Source of the DNA: Ichthyophonus hoferi
Taxonomy: Eukaryota; Opisthokonta; Ichthyosporea; Ichthyophonida; Ichthyophonidae
Length of the DNA stretch: 35,391 bases
Direction: 5' to 3'
Assembly (NCBI GenBank): GCA_002751075.1
Contig: NAOQ01000166.1
Location: 10,717-46,107 of the forward strand
The notes below the pieces were generated by a model, which was given only the letters and a program-made list of their open reading frames with translations, was not told the origin of the DNA and did no database searches. Below, piece by piece: positions 1-11,256 of this stretch. Every line of letters begins with the position of its first letter. The stretch's first letter is position 1. Made by a program: the position numbers and the translations under genes.

Positions 1-1726
1 TAGCAAATATTCAAATGAGAACTTTGAAGACTGGAGTGGAGAAAGGTTCCATGTGAACAGCATTTCCTTTACCACCCCGTTTCTTTTCCATTTTAAGTTA
101 AAATTTTAATTATTATTTATGCCACTAATAGTTGGCCAGGTCTATAAATATATATATTAACATGATAAGCCAAATTGTAGCACCCAATGAAAACCATTTT
201 TCGCTTTCTAGGAATTGATTATATGTTTTCGGTTAAATTTAATTGGACAAGAAGTTTATAGATTAAAGAGCATATAAAGGTTTATGTGAAAAATCAAACA
301 AAATTTATGACAACTACGCTTGGTTTTTATTTTTTAAACAAAAATGCACAATCTTTAATAAAAAAGGAGAAATTAATAAGGCACGGTAGGGAAAAAAATT
401 GTTAAACATTGTCTTCTTCCTAGAATGGCTTATTAGCTACCTCATTGGAGTAACTACCCACTTATTAAGTATTGACAAATCAATTGATCAGATCGAAAAA
501 CATAATACTAAAATTGTGCCCCGATCATTGATCTACTTATTATTTGGAGTTATCGGCAATGGAAGAAAGAGGTTGGTTGTTATTTTATCTCTATAATCAA
601 TATTTAATTAGCGTCATCATCATATATAACATCTTTTTGGTCCTGAAATAAAATATTCTTGTAATGGCCTTCGGGGACAGTATTGTTTTATTAAATACAT
701 GTTTCATCCTATCCTGATTGGATTGTTGAATGGAACGGTAGTACACTCACAGCATTGGATTACATACAATACTGCAATAAAAAACAGTGGACTCATTCAT
801 AATGTCATGGCCTACACTTGCTAACAATTTGCTATGTATTATTCTGGAGGCTTTAGAACTGCCGACATAAACCCACGATTTTAGTTAATGTTCAGTGTAA
901 TTGACTTGTATTTCATTCTAGAGATAGTACGAGGCCAAATTCCATCTGGTTTGGCGTGTTTTTAATCAACTAAAAGGCCTATAAAAATGAATATCATAGC
1001 AGCAACAGTAATAATTCCACAACCTTATCTTCAAACACTAGTATGTTACCAGTCTACGTGAAAATTATTATAATGATTAATGTACCCACACCTTCACTAC
1101 CATCGACTTGAACTAGGAGGTAATGCCAGAACTAGTAATTCATCAGATAGACTTGTATCAAAGTAGATTATCTTAATAGTAAAGTTTGTGTATGATGTAA
1201 CAATTTTACAGACGCATGATAATGGTATGTAAGATATAATTTCCCACCTATGATCTTTAACCAGCTAGTAGTTTAACCTAATGCCGGGGTATACTGTGAT
1301 ACAGTTAATTATATTGAACTTATTCATAGTAGATAGTAGATAATATGTATGCGTACATTTACTTATAATATTTAAGAATGTAACGCTTGCACTCTGGCGT
1401 TAGAAATCCTGTAGAGGTAAGCCTAAGAAATTCCTTCTACAATAAATTGAAGAAACATTGTATACACATTAGCCGAATTAATGCGCTGATGGACTATGTA
1501 AATATCAATATACCTTGATAAAAACAGTAATTTTAGATTTGGTATGTATGATCCCATTGGAATTAGCCATTATACCCCTTTTCCATTGATAGATGAATAA
1601 TACCACATTCATATGCCAATCGACACATGAAGCCCATATATCATATTATCTTGTTCAAGCTTTATATTATTAATGTTGATAATTATTTTTAATACAAAAA
1701 TTTCAAAATTCTAATTAAAACTATTT

Positions 1727-1731
<5 letters not shown>

Positions 1732-1760
<29 letters not shown>
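1732..1760. repeat. (TTA)n microsatellite
   Basis: About ten uninterrupted TTA units in AT-rich spacer. Confidence 0.95.
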
Positions 1761-1763
<3 letters not shown>

Positions 1764-1991
1764 TAATATTTTTAGAGGCTATAGTCATTGATTATAGAAT
1801 TCTAAGGTACCGGTAATAATAGTAAGCATGGCGATGTGAAGCCAATAGACAATTTGCCTAGATTTGACAAATATTATGTAAAGTGGCAATACTTCCTCGT
1901 GATATACAATCAGTAAAATTTATGAGAGGTTAATGCTTTCGTTTGAAATCGCTTCTATACCAAATAATACATGTATATAACGTCTATAAGC

Positions 1992-2014
1992 ATATATATA
2001 TATATATATATATA
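1992..2014. repeat. (TA)n microsatellite
   Basis: A run of alternating A and T, followed by further AT-only sequence up to about 2095. Confidence 0.95.
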
Positions 2015-2145
2015 AAATAAAATAATATTTTTTAAGTTAAAAACTATTATTTTATATATATGTATATATATAAGAATACATAAAAGATATTTATAAAATA
2101 ATCAATTTACCCCTGTTCGACTATTTACTCTTTGGCAATCTTCCA

Positions 2146-2152
2146 TATAAAT
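2146..2152 (+). promoter_or_regulatory. Candidate TATA box of UGDH
   Basis: TATAAAT lies 85 bp before the UGDH start codon, in a stretch that is less AT-extreme than its flanks. A transcription start about 30 bp downstream (near 2180) would leave a 5' UTR of about 55 nt. TATA-like strings are common in this AT-rich DNA, so this is only a candidate. Confidence 0.35.
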
Positions 2153-2236
2153 CTGTCATTCAGCCATATATAGCGTAGTTCGCCATTTTTTGTGAATTTA
2201 ATTTAATTTGTGGATTTATATTTTCAACTGTTCACC

Positions 2237-4694
2237 ATGACTAAAGCGCAACCCGGTGTCGTTAACAATATTTGCTGCATCGGTGCCGGATATGTGGGCG
2301 GTCCCACCATGGCTATGATAGCCATGAAGTGTCCTCATATCAAGGTGACGGTTGTGGACCTGTCGCAGCCCCGCATTGACGCCTGGAACAGTGCCGACTA
2401 TAAGATGCCTATATATGAGCCTGGTCTCGATGAGGTTGTCAAGGTCTCTCGTGGTCGCAATCTGTTTTTCTCCACTGAAATTGACAAAGCTATTATGGAG
2501 GCCGACTTGATTTTTGTGTCTGTTAACACCCCCACTAAGACCTTTGGCATGGTATGTAAGGGAATGTATTTGAATAGACTTTGTCCTGCCTAGCCAACCA
2601 AGTCTTGCTAATATAGTGTATTATTTGAACACCACAGTATATCCTTAAAGAATATTAGGTTTACTCTCATTTGTTAATGTATTCTTTTTGGTCGGTTGAG
2701 TGGAATATGTCTAGTCTTGCGCCATGCTGTACTAGTCCCTGAGTGCTTACCCCTAGTGGATACTGCTATGTAGTGTAGGTCACACTGCACTACACTGTGA
2801 CCACGGACCTACTCTTGTCTCACTCTCTTTTGACGTTGGAATCATACTTATGTTTACAAGTAACTTTTCCTTTTAATTTTTATATATGTCTCTGTATATA
2901 TAAGGTATAGGGCGTTCGTTATCCAGTATGATAGGCCTGATAGTACTGCAGAACACCACAATTACTTTATATGGTACCACATATCAAGGCGTTCTTTTGT
3001 GTTGATATCATTCTTTTTTATCTAATTTTAGCCTATCCGAACTATCCATTATACTATTCATTCATCTCTTAATCCCACGTACATACATATAGTTTCTAAT
3101 CTACCTTTATCTTTCTTCCCTCTCCTTCCTTCTCCCTCCTTATCACCCCCTTTCCTCTTTGCCTTCTCTCCACAGGGCAGGGGTCGGGCAGCAGACATGA
3201 AGTATCTGGAGGCCGCAGCTCGGCGTATAGCGGATATAGCGACCGATGACAAGATAGTTGTAGAGAAATCCACTGTTCCTGTCCGATCAGCCGAATCCAT
3301 TCGCAGGATCCTAAACTCCAATAATAAAGCCCATGTCAAGTTCCAAATCCTTTCTAACCCCGAGTTCTTGGCGGAAGGTACAGCTATTTCTGACCTGACT
3401 GCCCCTGACCGTGTGTTGATTGGTGGAGAGCAGACTCCTGAGGGACTGGCTGCCATTCAGGTAGGTGATGACTTGATATGCTTATATAGATCCCATAGTG
3501 ATTGGTTTATGTTTATGTGTAGATAGATATGCGGGTCTATGCATGTTGCTATGCACGGGTAAATATCTGTCAATGGTATCACCTTATTAGTTATATACTA
3601 TTATCATATTGGATAACTCTACCTCGGGCTTAATTGGTGTATCTCATACTATAGATGAATTTAAATCTTTTGGATCTATATGTACCAATAAAACCCTTTG
3701 ACTTATTTATATTCCATTCTTATGTGCGTGACTTCACTAGTTTATGTTGATTGGCTAGAAATTATATTTATGTATATATATATGGTACAAAGTCCATGAG
3801 ATAATTACCCAGTGGCCACTAATCCCTAACTATATTTTAACTAACCTATTTTGAATATCTCTATAGGCTCTAGTGGCTGTCTACAGCAATTGGGTACCCC
3901 CCGAGCGTATCCTAGCAACCAACACATGGTCCAGTGAACTATCCAAGCTAACTGCCAATGCTATGCTGGCCCAGCGTATCTCGTCCATCAACTCTATCTC
4001 TGCCCTGTGTGAAGCGACCGGTGCCGATGTGGATGAAGTAGGCCGTGCTATAGGACATGATAGTCGTATAGGTAACAAGTTCCTTAAAGCCTCAGTAGGG
4101 TTTGGTGGGTCATGTTTCCAGAAGGATATCCTCAACCTAGTCTATCTGTGTGAGTGCTACAATCTACCCGAGTGTGCAGCCTACTGGCAACAAGTTATTG
4201 ATATCAACGAGTATCAGAAGCGTCGTTTCTCTGAACACATTGTTCGCCAGTTGTTTAACACAGTGACCGGCAAGAAGATTGCTATCTTTGGCTTTGCCTT
4301 TAAGAAAGATACTGGTGATACCAGAGAGAGTGCTTCTATTGATGTGTGCAAATACCTGCTGGACGAAGGGGCTTGTATTACCATCTATGACCCTAAAGTA
4401 GAGGTAGAACAGATACATATGGACCTGTACCCTGTAGGCGTAGATGAGGAGGCCTTAGAGAAATACAAGAACTTGATTACTATTGTACACGACCCATATG
4501 AGGCGGCCAAGGACTCTCATGCCGTGGCTGTATGCACGGAATGGGACGAGTTCAAAACTTTGGACTATGAGAGGATATATGCCAATATGATCAAGCCTGC
4601 CCACATATTCGATGGTAGAAAAATGCTGGACTGTGACGCCTTGACTAAAATGGGATTCGTTGTTGACGTCATTGGCAAGCAAATGCGCGCCTAA
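2237..4694 (+). CDS. UGDH: UDP-glucose 6-dehydrogenase, three exons, complete
   Basis: Oxidises UDP-glucose to UDP-glucuronate with two NAD+ in the cytosol, supplying glycosaminoglycan synthesis and glucuronidation. Exons read 2237-2551, 3176-3460 and 3867-4694; both introns are phase 0 with GT-AG ends (donors gtatgtaag and gtaggtg). The 475-residue product aligns throughout with animal UGDH. Visible features are the NAD-binding GAGYVGG loop at residues 16-22, KSTVPV with Thr138, NPEFLAEG with Glu168, the SELSKLTAN motif with Lys227 and Asn231, and the catalytic GGSCFQKD with Cys283 and Asp287, equivalent to human Lys220, Asn224, Cys276 and Asp280. The C-terminal UDP-binding half includes [14 protein letters not shown]. 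The ATG at 2237 sits in a good context (ttcaccATGa); an in-frame GTG at 2210 is an unlikely start. The protein stops at IGKQMRA, so the disordered tail of about 30 residues found in vertebrates is absent. Confidence 0.97.
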
Positions 4695-4932
4695 ATTGGG
4701 CTTGTTGGCCTTTTAAAAGTCTAATGTGTTGTGGTGATTGGACCATTGGAATTTAAGTTGGAGTATTGTGGGGCATATTTTTATCCGCAGTGCGAGATTG
4801 GCTTAAAAACTCTACAATTTTGCTTTTGTTAGGGAACGGTTGTTAAGTTAATTTTCATGATATAAAATATTGTATAACAGAGAACACAAATATGTGGAAA
4901 CACATACATATAATGTCATGTTAATGGTATTC

Positions 4933-4938
4933 AATAAA
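4933..4938 (+). terminator. PolyA signal of UGDH
   Basis: AATAAA 239 bp after the UGDH stop codon, the first canonical hexamer downstream. Confidence 0.6.
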
Positions 4939-4959
4939 TATGTATTTTGTAAGACAGGC

Positions 4960-5935
4960 TATGTGTACATGTATGTGTTACTTACCTGCATGCTCTACGA
5001 TCTGATGACGTATGACCCCACCCCCTAAAACTTCTAGCTAATGATTGCTAAAGAAAATATAAAATTCCAACTAGGAATAAGTAAAGGGAACGGTTGTATT
5101 GGCCCGTTCAATTTTAACATTTTCAAATAAGTGGTGAATTAGATCTTCGAGTACTATGTCAAATTCATGTTATGTTATATGCTTACCGTATTCAATAAAT
5201 GTGTTAGCAAGATATCATTATTATATGATCTTAACCAGTAAGCAACTAGCCCTACTAACCTGTCTTCTTTGCTTTATATCACATGTATATATATTATGCC
5301 ATTACTACCTATTGCCATGTAATTATTATATTAGTATAAGTGTTGGTTTTATGTTTTTTCTTGTATCTTTATGCTTACATATATATGGTATATATAATTC
5401 CATAGAGTTAGATTATGAGTAAATTAAAAAAACTATCTAGAAATATATAAGATTATAATATTATAAATGTTGTTATAGGTTAATATATACCAATATGTCA
5501 TAACCTGCATAAAAAAAAGATAGTTCCTCCGAGCTTGTGGATTCAGGTGCATTATTTATTATTATTATTATTGATATATTTCAGCTATACCAGTATTATG
5601 CCTTAATGCTGGTTCCTTCTACCTTCATATCAAATCAAATAATAGGCGTTATATTAGATAAACACCAAACTAAAAATGATTGGCTACCAATATTAATCAT
5701 AGATGCCAATCAGCGATTAACATACTCTATGATTATGCATGCATCATTAAGACACTACAGTTATATGGGGTCTAATAAATATACCATATTTAGGCTTAAG
5801 TACATATAAAAACCAATTATAAACCACTACCATCTGGTACTATATCATAATTATTATTATATTGAGTCCTTGATTGGCTAGGACAGCCTTCATAACTTTT
5901 TTTATATATACATGTAATCTAAGAATTATCCAATC
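4960..5935. other. AT-rich spacer between convergent UGDH and HTD2
   Basis: Two open frames of 88-90 codons (5156-5422 and 5537-5809) are rich in Ile, Tyr and Leu from AT-rich codons and match nothing I recognise. I regard them as chance. Several CCAAT/ATTGG pentamers occur near 5679-5940. Confidence 0.6.
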
Positions 5936-5940
5936 ATATG

Positions 5941-6474
5941 TTAGATTGCTGTCCTTCGAAAAGCTCTGGGCAAGAAGACCTCTGCCTCTCCAGTCATGCA
6001 CACCTCCCCTTTATGATTAGTACACTCGGTCTTAAAATATCCGACTGGCCTATGGCCATCCCGTCTTAAAAGTGTCACCGTAGCTGTGATTGGCTCATCA
6101 ACAAAACCTGGGTGGGGAAATCTAACGGTCTGGCCCAAATACACCATATTCGGTCCGAAACGGGTCCCTAAGAGACCTGAAACCGTCCCCAACAGGAGGG
6201 TCCCGTGTACGATGCATCTTTTGAACTGTGTGGTAGCAGCAAATTGTGCGCTGGTGTGGATAGGGTTGGTATCTCCTGTGAGGCGAGCAAAGTCATCAAT
6301 GTCCTTTTTTGTATAGGTGCAGGTAGTTGATACTGTCAGGCCGATTTTAAAATCTTTTGCTTGGATAAGGGTCACAGGGGTGGGTGGGTGTGTTGAAAAG
6401 TAAAGAGAGGGGACAATATGAAGGGGCTTCAGACAGTGGTTGACGAGAAGACGTGAGGATTGAAGAACAGTCAT
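5941..6474 (-). CDS. HTD2: Hydroxyacyl-thioester dehydratase type 2, mitochondrial
   Basis: Single-exon 177-residue protein of the MaoC/(R)-specific enoyl hydratase hot-dog family. It should dehydrate (R)-3-hydroxyacyl-ACP in mitochondrial fatty acid synthesis. Residues 1-40 lack acidic residues and carry Arg8 and Lys16, as expected for a mitochondrial presequence; the hot-dog domain follows from about residue 42. The hydratase motif LTGDTNPIH holds the Asp68-x4-His73 catalytic pair, followed by CIVHGTLLLG and a LGTRFGP segment as in human HTD2. The ATG at 6474 is the first in frame after an upstream stop (minus-strand TAG at 6511-6513), so no upstream extension fits without an intron. It is convergent with UGDH, and the repeat complex begins about 200 bp upstream. 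In vertebrates HTD2 shares a bicistronic mRNA with RPP14; no RPP14-like frame is visible here. Bacterial-type MaoC dehydratase is the alternative, but the presequence favours HTD2. Confidence 0.9.
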   Translation of the reverse strand: MTVLQSSRLLVNHCLKPLHIVPSLYFSTHPPTPVTLIQAKDFKIGLTVSTTCTYTKKDIDDFARLTGDTNPIHTSAQFAATTQFKRCIVHGTLLLGTVSGLLGTRFGPNMVYLGQTVRFPHPGFVDEPITATVTLLRRDGHRPVGYFKTECTNHKGEVCMTGEAEVFLPRAFRRTAI

Positions 6475-6671
6475 GTTATTGTTGTTGGCTGGCTTGTAAT
6501 GTCCTCGTTGCTATGATATGAAAATGAAAGAGATATATACATTTTTATATATATATGTATTTGTACAATTATATATTGTGTGTAGAGGGAATAAGAAGTA
6601 TATTCTTAGATGTAAAGGCAAACAGAAGGAGATAATAACGATTAGTAGTAATATAAGGTGTGTATAAAAGG

Positions 6672-7352
6672 TAATATATCAGGGGTATATATATGCAATA
6701 CTATATTATATTTCATCCTCTCTCCTATTCCCTTTTCTTTTCCTTTATGAGCATACCTACCTTTATATTATATACTAATCTCTTCCATATATTATCTTCC
6801 TATGTTCCCTCTTTCTCATTAATCGTTTAGTATAAGCCCATGTTTTATCTTCCGCTCCTTCCTTCTATATTACCTCACTCTGTATTACTATACTATATCT
6901 AACTTACCTGTCTCTCCTCCCTATATTACAGGATTCTCGCCCTCTACCCAATACCGTACAATAAACACTAGCTTTTTCCTTACTAATAGGAAGGTATCCA
7001 TTATTGTTAAAATAATGTATTATTAACAAATCAAATTTAACTGTATTAATTATTAATTATTAATTATCTATTTTTATTTTTATTTTTATTTTTATTTTGC
7101 ATAAACATTATTACCTTTTATGGGTTGTTTTAGTTTTATGCTTACGGCATTCCTTTATACAATCTGATAAGAAAGTTGAGGCTTTCCTTACAGCTACATA
7201 TATATCATTAGCTCGCACGTGTACAAAGGAGGTATTAGAGTAATAACTAACTTTACTGCATTTATTTGATTAATAAATTACCATTTATCTAATAAAATTC
7301 CACCCTTAGTATGCTCATATGTATGTATATATGTGTAAACCATATATAGGCA
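6672..7352 (+). repeat. Foldback element 1, left arm (A)
   Basis: Matches the reverse complement of 8020-8690 almost end to end, including the segments around 6940-6990, 7185-7255 and 7308-7352. Identity looks like roughly three quarters with small indels. It contains an ATTTTT-type run at about 7068-7097. Arm length is about 680 bp. Confidence 0.85.
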
Positions 7353-7658
7353 TAGTATGAATATAAATCCTGGGAATCAGCTAAATTATTAGACAAATAC
7401 TTCCTAGCAAGCACTTGATTCCACAAAAACACCATTAGGCAGAGGCATTGTTGGCCAAACCTAGTAGGATTTTTTATTACCTTGGGAGGAGAGCTTATAT
7501 TAAGATATAATTGTATGGAGATTTTGAATACAACTACTTTTGCATCAACGAGGAAATGCGTTAATTCGCCATCTAAATAGAGGCACGATTGTATTTAAGT
7601 GTTGCGGTAAGATTGGAAAAATCTAGTGGATTTCTGTGACCTATCGTGAGTATTAAAT
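7353..7658. other. Unique part of the core of foldback element 1
   Basis: Lies between the left arm and repeat D1. No second copy was found in the window, including in element 2, and no open frame of note was seen. Confidence 0.55.
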
Positions 7659-8013
7659 GGCAATAAGATGATCTATTAAAACTAAACCAGCCAATGGTAA
7701 AGGTCTTGCAACTCTATAATAAGTTATTTCATTTGATAACTTTTCAGTCCAGACAAAATAACTTGTCGATAAGGCATTCTGCCTAAGACAAGTCATGCTT
7801 TGTTTAATAATAAAAATATGCCTTTGCATATCTGTGCTCCGTGTACGGAAAGGGATACGTTAAAACGCCCCTTAGTCTCCCTATCCTTATAAACGAACAT
7901 AACTTAAAAAAACGCTTTTGTCTATTTATTATTTCCAACAAATATTTTTTCTTAACTAAGAAAATTGTTTTTGATATTGTTGAACCTTTGGGTATGGTTC
8001 TTGATACTCCCAT
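7659..8013 (+). repeat. Core repeat D, copy 1
   Basis: Direct repeat of 9121-9443. Shared landmarks are aagatgatctatta at the left, ccagccaatggta, tttaataataaaaatatg, ggaaagggatacgtt, and ctttgggtat near the right end. Copy 1 carries about 70 bp of AT-rich sequence (around 7895-7975) not present in copy 2. The minus-strand open frame here (7804-8013) is not kept in copy 2, so it is probably not coding. Confidence 0.8.
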
Positions 8014-8019
8014 GTTATT

Positions 8020-8690
8020 ATGCCTATATATGGTTTACATATATACATATATGTATATGAGCATACTATTTAATAGATGATAAGAATTTATTAATCAACT
8101 AGATGCAGCAATCGTAATTATTACTCTAATACCTCCTGTGCGCCCGTGGTATGCTAGTGATACATACGTAGCTGTAAAGAAAACTTTGACTTTCCTATTG
8201 AATTATATAAAGGAATAACTGATAAACATAAAACAGCCTATAAATGGTAATAATAAAAACAAAATAAAAAATTGGTAATTAATAATTAATAGTTAATGAG
8301 CAGTTAAAATTATTGGCAGTTAATATTATTTCAATAATTCTTGCTCATTCCTCCCTATTAATAAGGTAAAGGTTAGTGTTTATTGTACGGTATACGGTAA
8401 AGGGCAAGAATCCTGTAATATAGGGAAAAGCAACAGGTAGGCTAGATATAGTACAATAATATAGAGTGAGGTAATGTAAAAAAGGAGGGAGCGGAAGATC
8501 AAACATGGGCTTGTATGGTAAAGAGAAAATACTAGAAGATAAAGAGCATTGAGAACATAGAAAGATAATATATGAAAGAGATAGATATATGATATAAAGG
8601 TAGGCATGACAATAAAGGAAAAGAAAAGGAAATAAAAGAAAGAATAAAGTATAGTATAGTATTTTATATATGACCCCAATATTGATTTTC
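8020..8690 (-). repeat. Foldback element 1, right arm (A')
   Basis: Inverted copy of 6672-7352. The long minus-strand open frames here (8345-8761) are purine-biased arm sequence and not genes. Confidence 0.85.
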
Positions 8691-9114
8691 GGAAGATACT
8701 TTTCCATAAACTCTGAGAAGTAAACAAAAATCTTTATTTTCTGATAAAGGTAAAATAGCATATGACATGGACTGACTCAGTATCTAAGAATAAGCAGTCA
8801 GTTAAACAGTTTGGTCAACTGTCTTTCTTTTTGTTTAACATTGGGTACCATGCTACAGTCATTTCTGATTGTCATTAGGAATTATCTAGTTCATTTAGTG
8901 AGTGACAACATTACAGCTGAGTAATCACCACCATGCTAAGGTTCCTTTCACATTCATTTCTCACACTTTTATGTTCTAAATAAAATAATTCGCCCAGGCC
9001 GAAGATGAGTGTTAAAAGAGGAATATTTAATTAATTTACATATTTCTTTATATAATTATAATCATTTAACATTTTTACCAATTATTATTACATATATAAC
9101 TTGAGAAAATGGCT
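8680..9114 (+). repeat. Foldback element 2, left arm (E)
   Basis: Matches the reverse complement of 11257-11585 (outer part) and then of 9449-9611 (inner part), with the mariner element interrupting the right-hand partner. Landmarks are aataagcagtcagtta, cagtttggtcaa, gtaatcacca, acacttttatgttct and gatgagtg. The outer end touches the outer end of arm A'. Confidence 0.85.
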
Positions 9115-9120
9115 AGATAG

Positions 9121-9443
9121 CAATACAAGATGATCTATTACAATTGAACCAGCCAATGGTAGAGGTCCTGCGACTGTAATAAAGCATATCCGATCGTATT
9201 ATTTGGGTCAAGATAAGATAAGATAATGAATGACTCATTGATTAAGTATCCTGCCTAAAGACAAGTCCTGCCGACTTGTTTAATAATAAAAATATGTCTT
9301 TACATATCTGTACTCCGTGTATGGAAAGGGATACGTTTAAACACCCTTTAATTTGGTATTATCTATCCTTATGAATAAACATGGGTTACAGGAGCGCTCC
9401 TGATATTGCTGGACCTTTGGGTATAGCTCTTGATAATCCCGAA
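9121..9443 (+). repeat. Core repeat D, copy 2
   Basis: Second copy of the D core, in the same orientation as copy 1. It forms almost the whole spacer between the two arms of element 2. Confidence 0.8.
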
Positions 9444-9448
9444 GCCTC

Positions 9449-9611
9449 ATGTAATACACGACTGAAAATACCGCCTACTATGTATTGACCTATTGATTAC
9501 ACTATCTATTTTCCCTGGTTACATATGTAACACCAATTGCTAATGTTAATTATGTTGAATAATTATAGCTATATAAAGAAATACCTAAATTAATTAAATA
9601 TTCCTGCTTTA
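9449..9611 (-). repeat. Foldback element 2, right arm, inner part (E')
   Basis: Reverse complement matches 9013-9114: ggaatatttaattaattta, then a shared track through atttctttatata and ttacatat. It ends at the mariner insertion point TA. Confidence 0.8.
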
Positions 9612-9672
9612 CAGGATATTTCCGAAATATTGAGATTGATTTTACAAAATACAATTATGTTGAAAAACTTTG
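9612..9672 (+). repeat. Left terminal inverted repeat of the mariner element
   Basis: 61 bp, inverted match to 11196-11256, about 80 percent identical by eye. Confidence 0.88.
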
Positions 9673-10140
9673 TCTTTAAATTCTTCAAAATGGGAATTTT
9701 AAGCTTCAATCTGTGACTCATCAAAATATTGAATAAGAACTTAAAATAGAAATACATGTAATATAAGTTTTTAGCTTTAAAAAGATAAAATTACGTAAGC
9801 TAGCAATTACATATATAATATTGTGTAAATTATAGTAAAATTATGTACGTAATGTTCAAAATATTCATGATAATCCTGCTCACTGCACGGCTATAGTTTA
9901 TTCTTTTGCGTATATTATATTTACATATGTATGTATTCCATGGTGTATTATATTTGCTTATGTATTACTGAATTTTTGGGGCTTGATTTTATAATGCTGA
10001 CAAATTCAATCTATTTATACAATGACTTTGAGCAGTTTACTATTGACTAATCCAACTCACGATAGGTCACAGAGACCCACTAGAATTGTCCGATCTTACC
10101 TTTACGTAAAATGCGATCGTGTCTACAATTTGTACACTAG

Positions 10141-11130
10141 ATGGCAAGAAAAGAAAAGTCTGAAGACCTCCTTAGGCTTTTACATTCAGATAAGACCATA
10201 TCAGAGATCTTGATAATAACAAATATAAGCCAAGCGATTATTTACAGAATAAAAAAGCAGAAAGAGTTGCCAGACGAACCGTTGACATCTGAAATGGTAT
10301 GTGCAAAGAAAAGAGGGGGAAAAAAAAACAATAATAGTTCAATCCTGGAGAAAAATCCTTTTTTCACATGAAAGTCAATTTTCTCTCACATTAAGGAACA
10401 CAGGAGAAACTTACAGAGGGAGGCATTCACGTTTCAATTTCGGTAATTTTTCAAATTGATAGAAAATACTGGCAGAACGAGAAAAAGGCTGAAGTTAAAG
10501 GCCTTTGCTCTTCTCACTCAAGAGAACTGGGATGCTAGAAAACAATCGTGACAAAACTACAGAAGAGGTCATATAGAATCATTCTGTATCTGAACAAAAG
10601 CAGATTCAACCTACATACATCCATCAATTACATGTATTTGCTGCTGAACAAAGATGCAATGATAAGAGTTCCAGGCAACCAGGGGCAAAAAGTCTCCTTG
10701 TGCACAATTACTTCTTGAATAGAAATACAATACTATGCCTTACAGGATGGAGCTTATAATTCAAACTTATTTGTGAATTTTTTAGAGGTGGAAAATCAGA
10801 ATGAAGTCTTCAGAGAAAATGCAATTTTTGGTTACGGATGATTACAATACATACAAAAGTGTGATGGTGAGGCAATATTCAATATTTATCAAGTTTAAAC
10901 GTTGAAGTAATGTATTTGCCACCATATAGTCCTGACTTCAATCTAATTGAGGACTTTTAAAAAAAAAACAAGTCCAACCTCAATTCAATAAGACCTAGAC
11001 CAACTCAAAGGAGTTAGTTAAAAACAAACATAACATCAGTTCTAGAAAATCTAAAAAATTATAATCTAGAAAATTATTACAGTCATATATAGCAGGCACT
11101 AGCGTGGGAGATCATTGATTTTGAATAAAG
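10141..11130 (+). pseudogene. Tc1/mariner transposase relic
   Basis: Starts with ATG at 10141: MARKEKSEDLLRLLHSDKTI followed by SEILIITNISQAIIYRIKKQ, a typical N-terminal helix-turn-helix of mariner-like transposases (residues 1-45). Farther on, around 10740-10850, come pieces resembling the ..DGAYNSNLFVNFL.. and FxxDD..TYKS stretches near the second catalytic Asp. At 10916-10957 lies LPPYSPDFNLIED, the family signature before the third catalytic acidic residue. These pieces fall in different frames (the last differs from the first) with stops between them, so no active enzyme is encoded. Terminal repeats and TA sites flank it as expected. Confidence 0.85.
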
Positions 11131-11195
11131 TATTGTAATTTACTCTATCTTCTATTCTTTCTGTTTAAATATTCTAAAAAAGCAAAATATATTTT

Positions 11196-11256
11196 CAAAT
11201 TTTTTCAACATACTTTTTTTATATAGAATCATTTTCAATATTGCAGAAATACCCTG
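11196..11256 (-). repeat. Right terminal inverted repeat of the mariner element
   Basis: 61 bp ending in ACCCTG before the TA at 11257-11258. Confidence 0.88.

Larger units (their letters stand above)
1..2100. other. AT-rich intergenic DNA upstream of UGDH
   Basis: No recognisable gene. Short open frames here (for example 399-596) have no ATG-led start with a good context, have AT-driven composition and match no family I know. The stretch holds two microsatellites, listed separately. Confidence 0.6.
9612..11256 (+). mobile_element. Tc1/mariner DNA transposon, decayed
   Basis: A 1645-bp element bounded by TA dinucleotides (9610-9611 and 11257-11258), with 61-bp terminal inverted repeats beginning CAGG(A/G)TATTTC. 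The two repeats align without gaps at about 49 of 61 positions. It sits inside the right arm of foldback element 2, because the arm homology resumes on both sides at the TA. The interior carries a transposase relic in the plus direction. As plain DNA-transposon decay, the reading frame shifts at least twice and the first frame stops near 10371. Confidence 0.9.

Noticed and set aside
399-596. 65-codon open frame
   Set aside because: Starts on a non-ATG codon, AT-biased, no recognisable domain or signals.
2210-2236. Upstream extension of UGDH from a GTG
   Set aside because: There is no ATG. The ATG at 2237 has a good Kozak context and matches the family N-terminus.
3464-3600. GTGATGA in UGDH intron 2 as a snoRNA C box
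   Set aside because: No CTGA D box or terminal stem at a suitable distance.
5156-5809. Two plus-strand open frames with Ile/Tyr/Leu-rich products
   Set aside because: Composition follows AT-rich sequence. No homology recognised and no splice or polyA support.
7804-8013. 69-codon minus-strand frame in core repeat D1
   Set aside because: Not open in the D2 copy, so not conserved as coding.
8345-8761. 138-codon minus-strand frame as a membrane protein gene
   Set aside because: It lies within the foldback arm and just beyond it, and is not preserved in the matching arm. Its Phe/Leu/Tyr content comes from a pyrimidine-biased strand.
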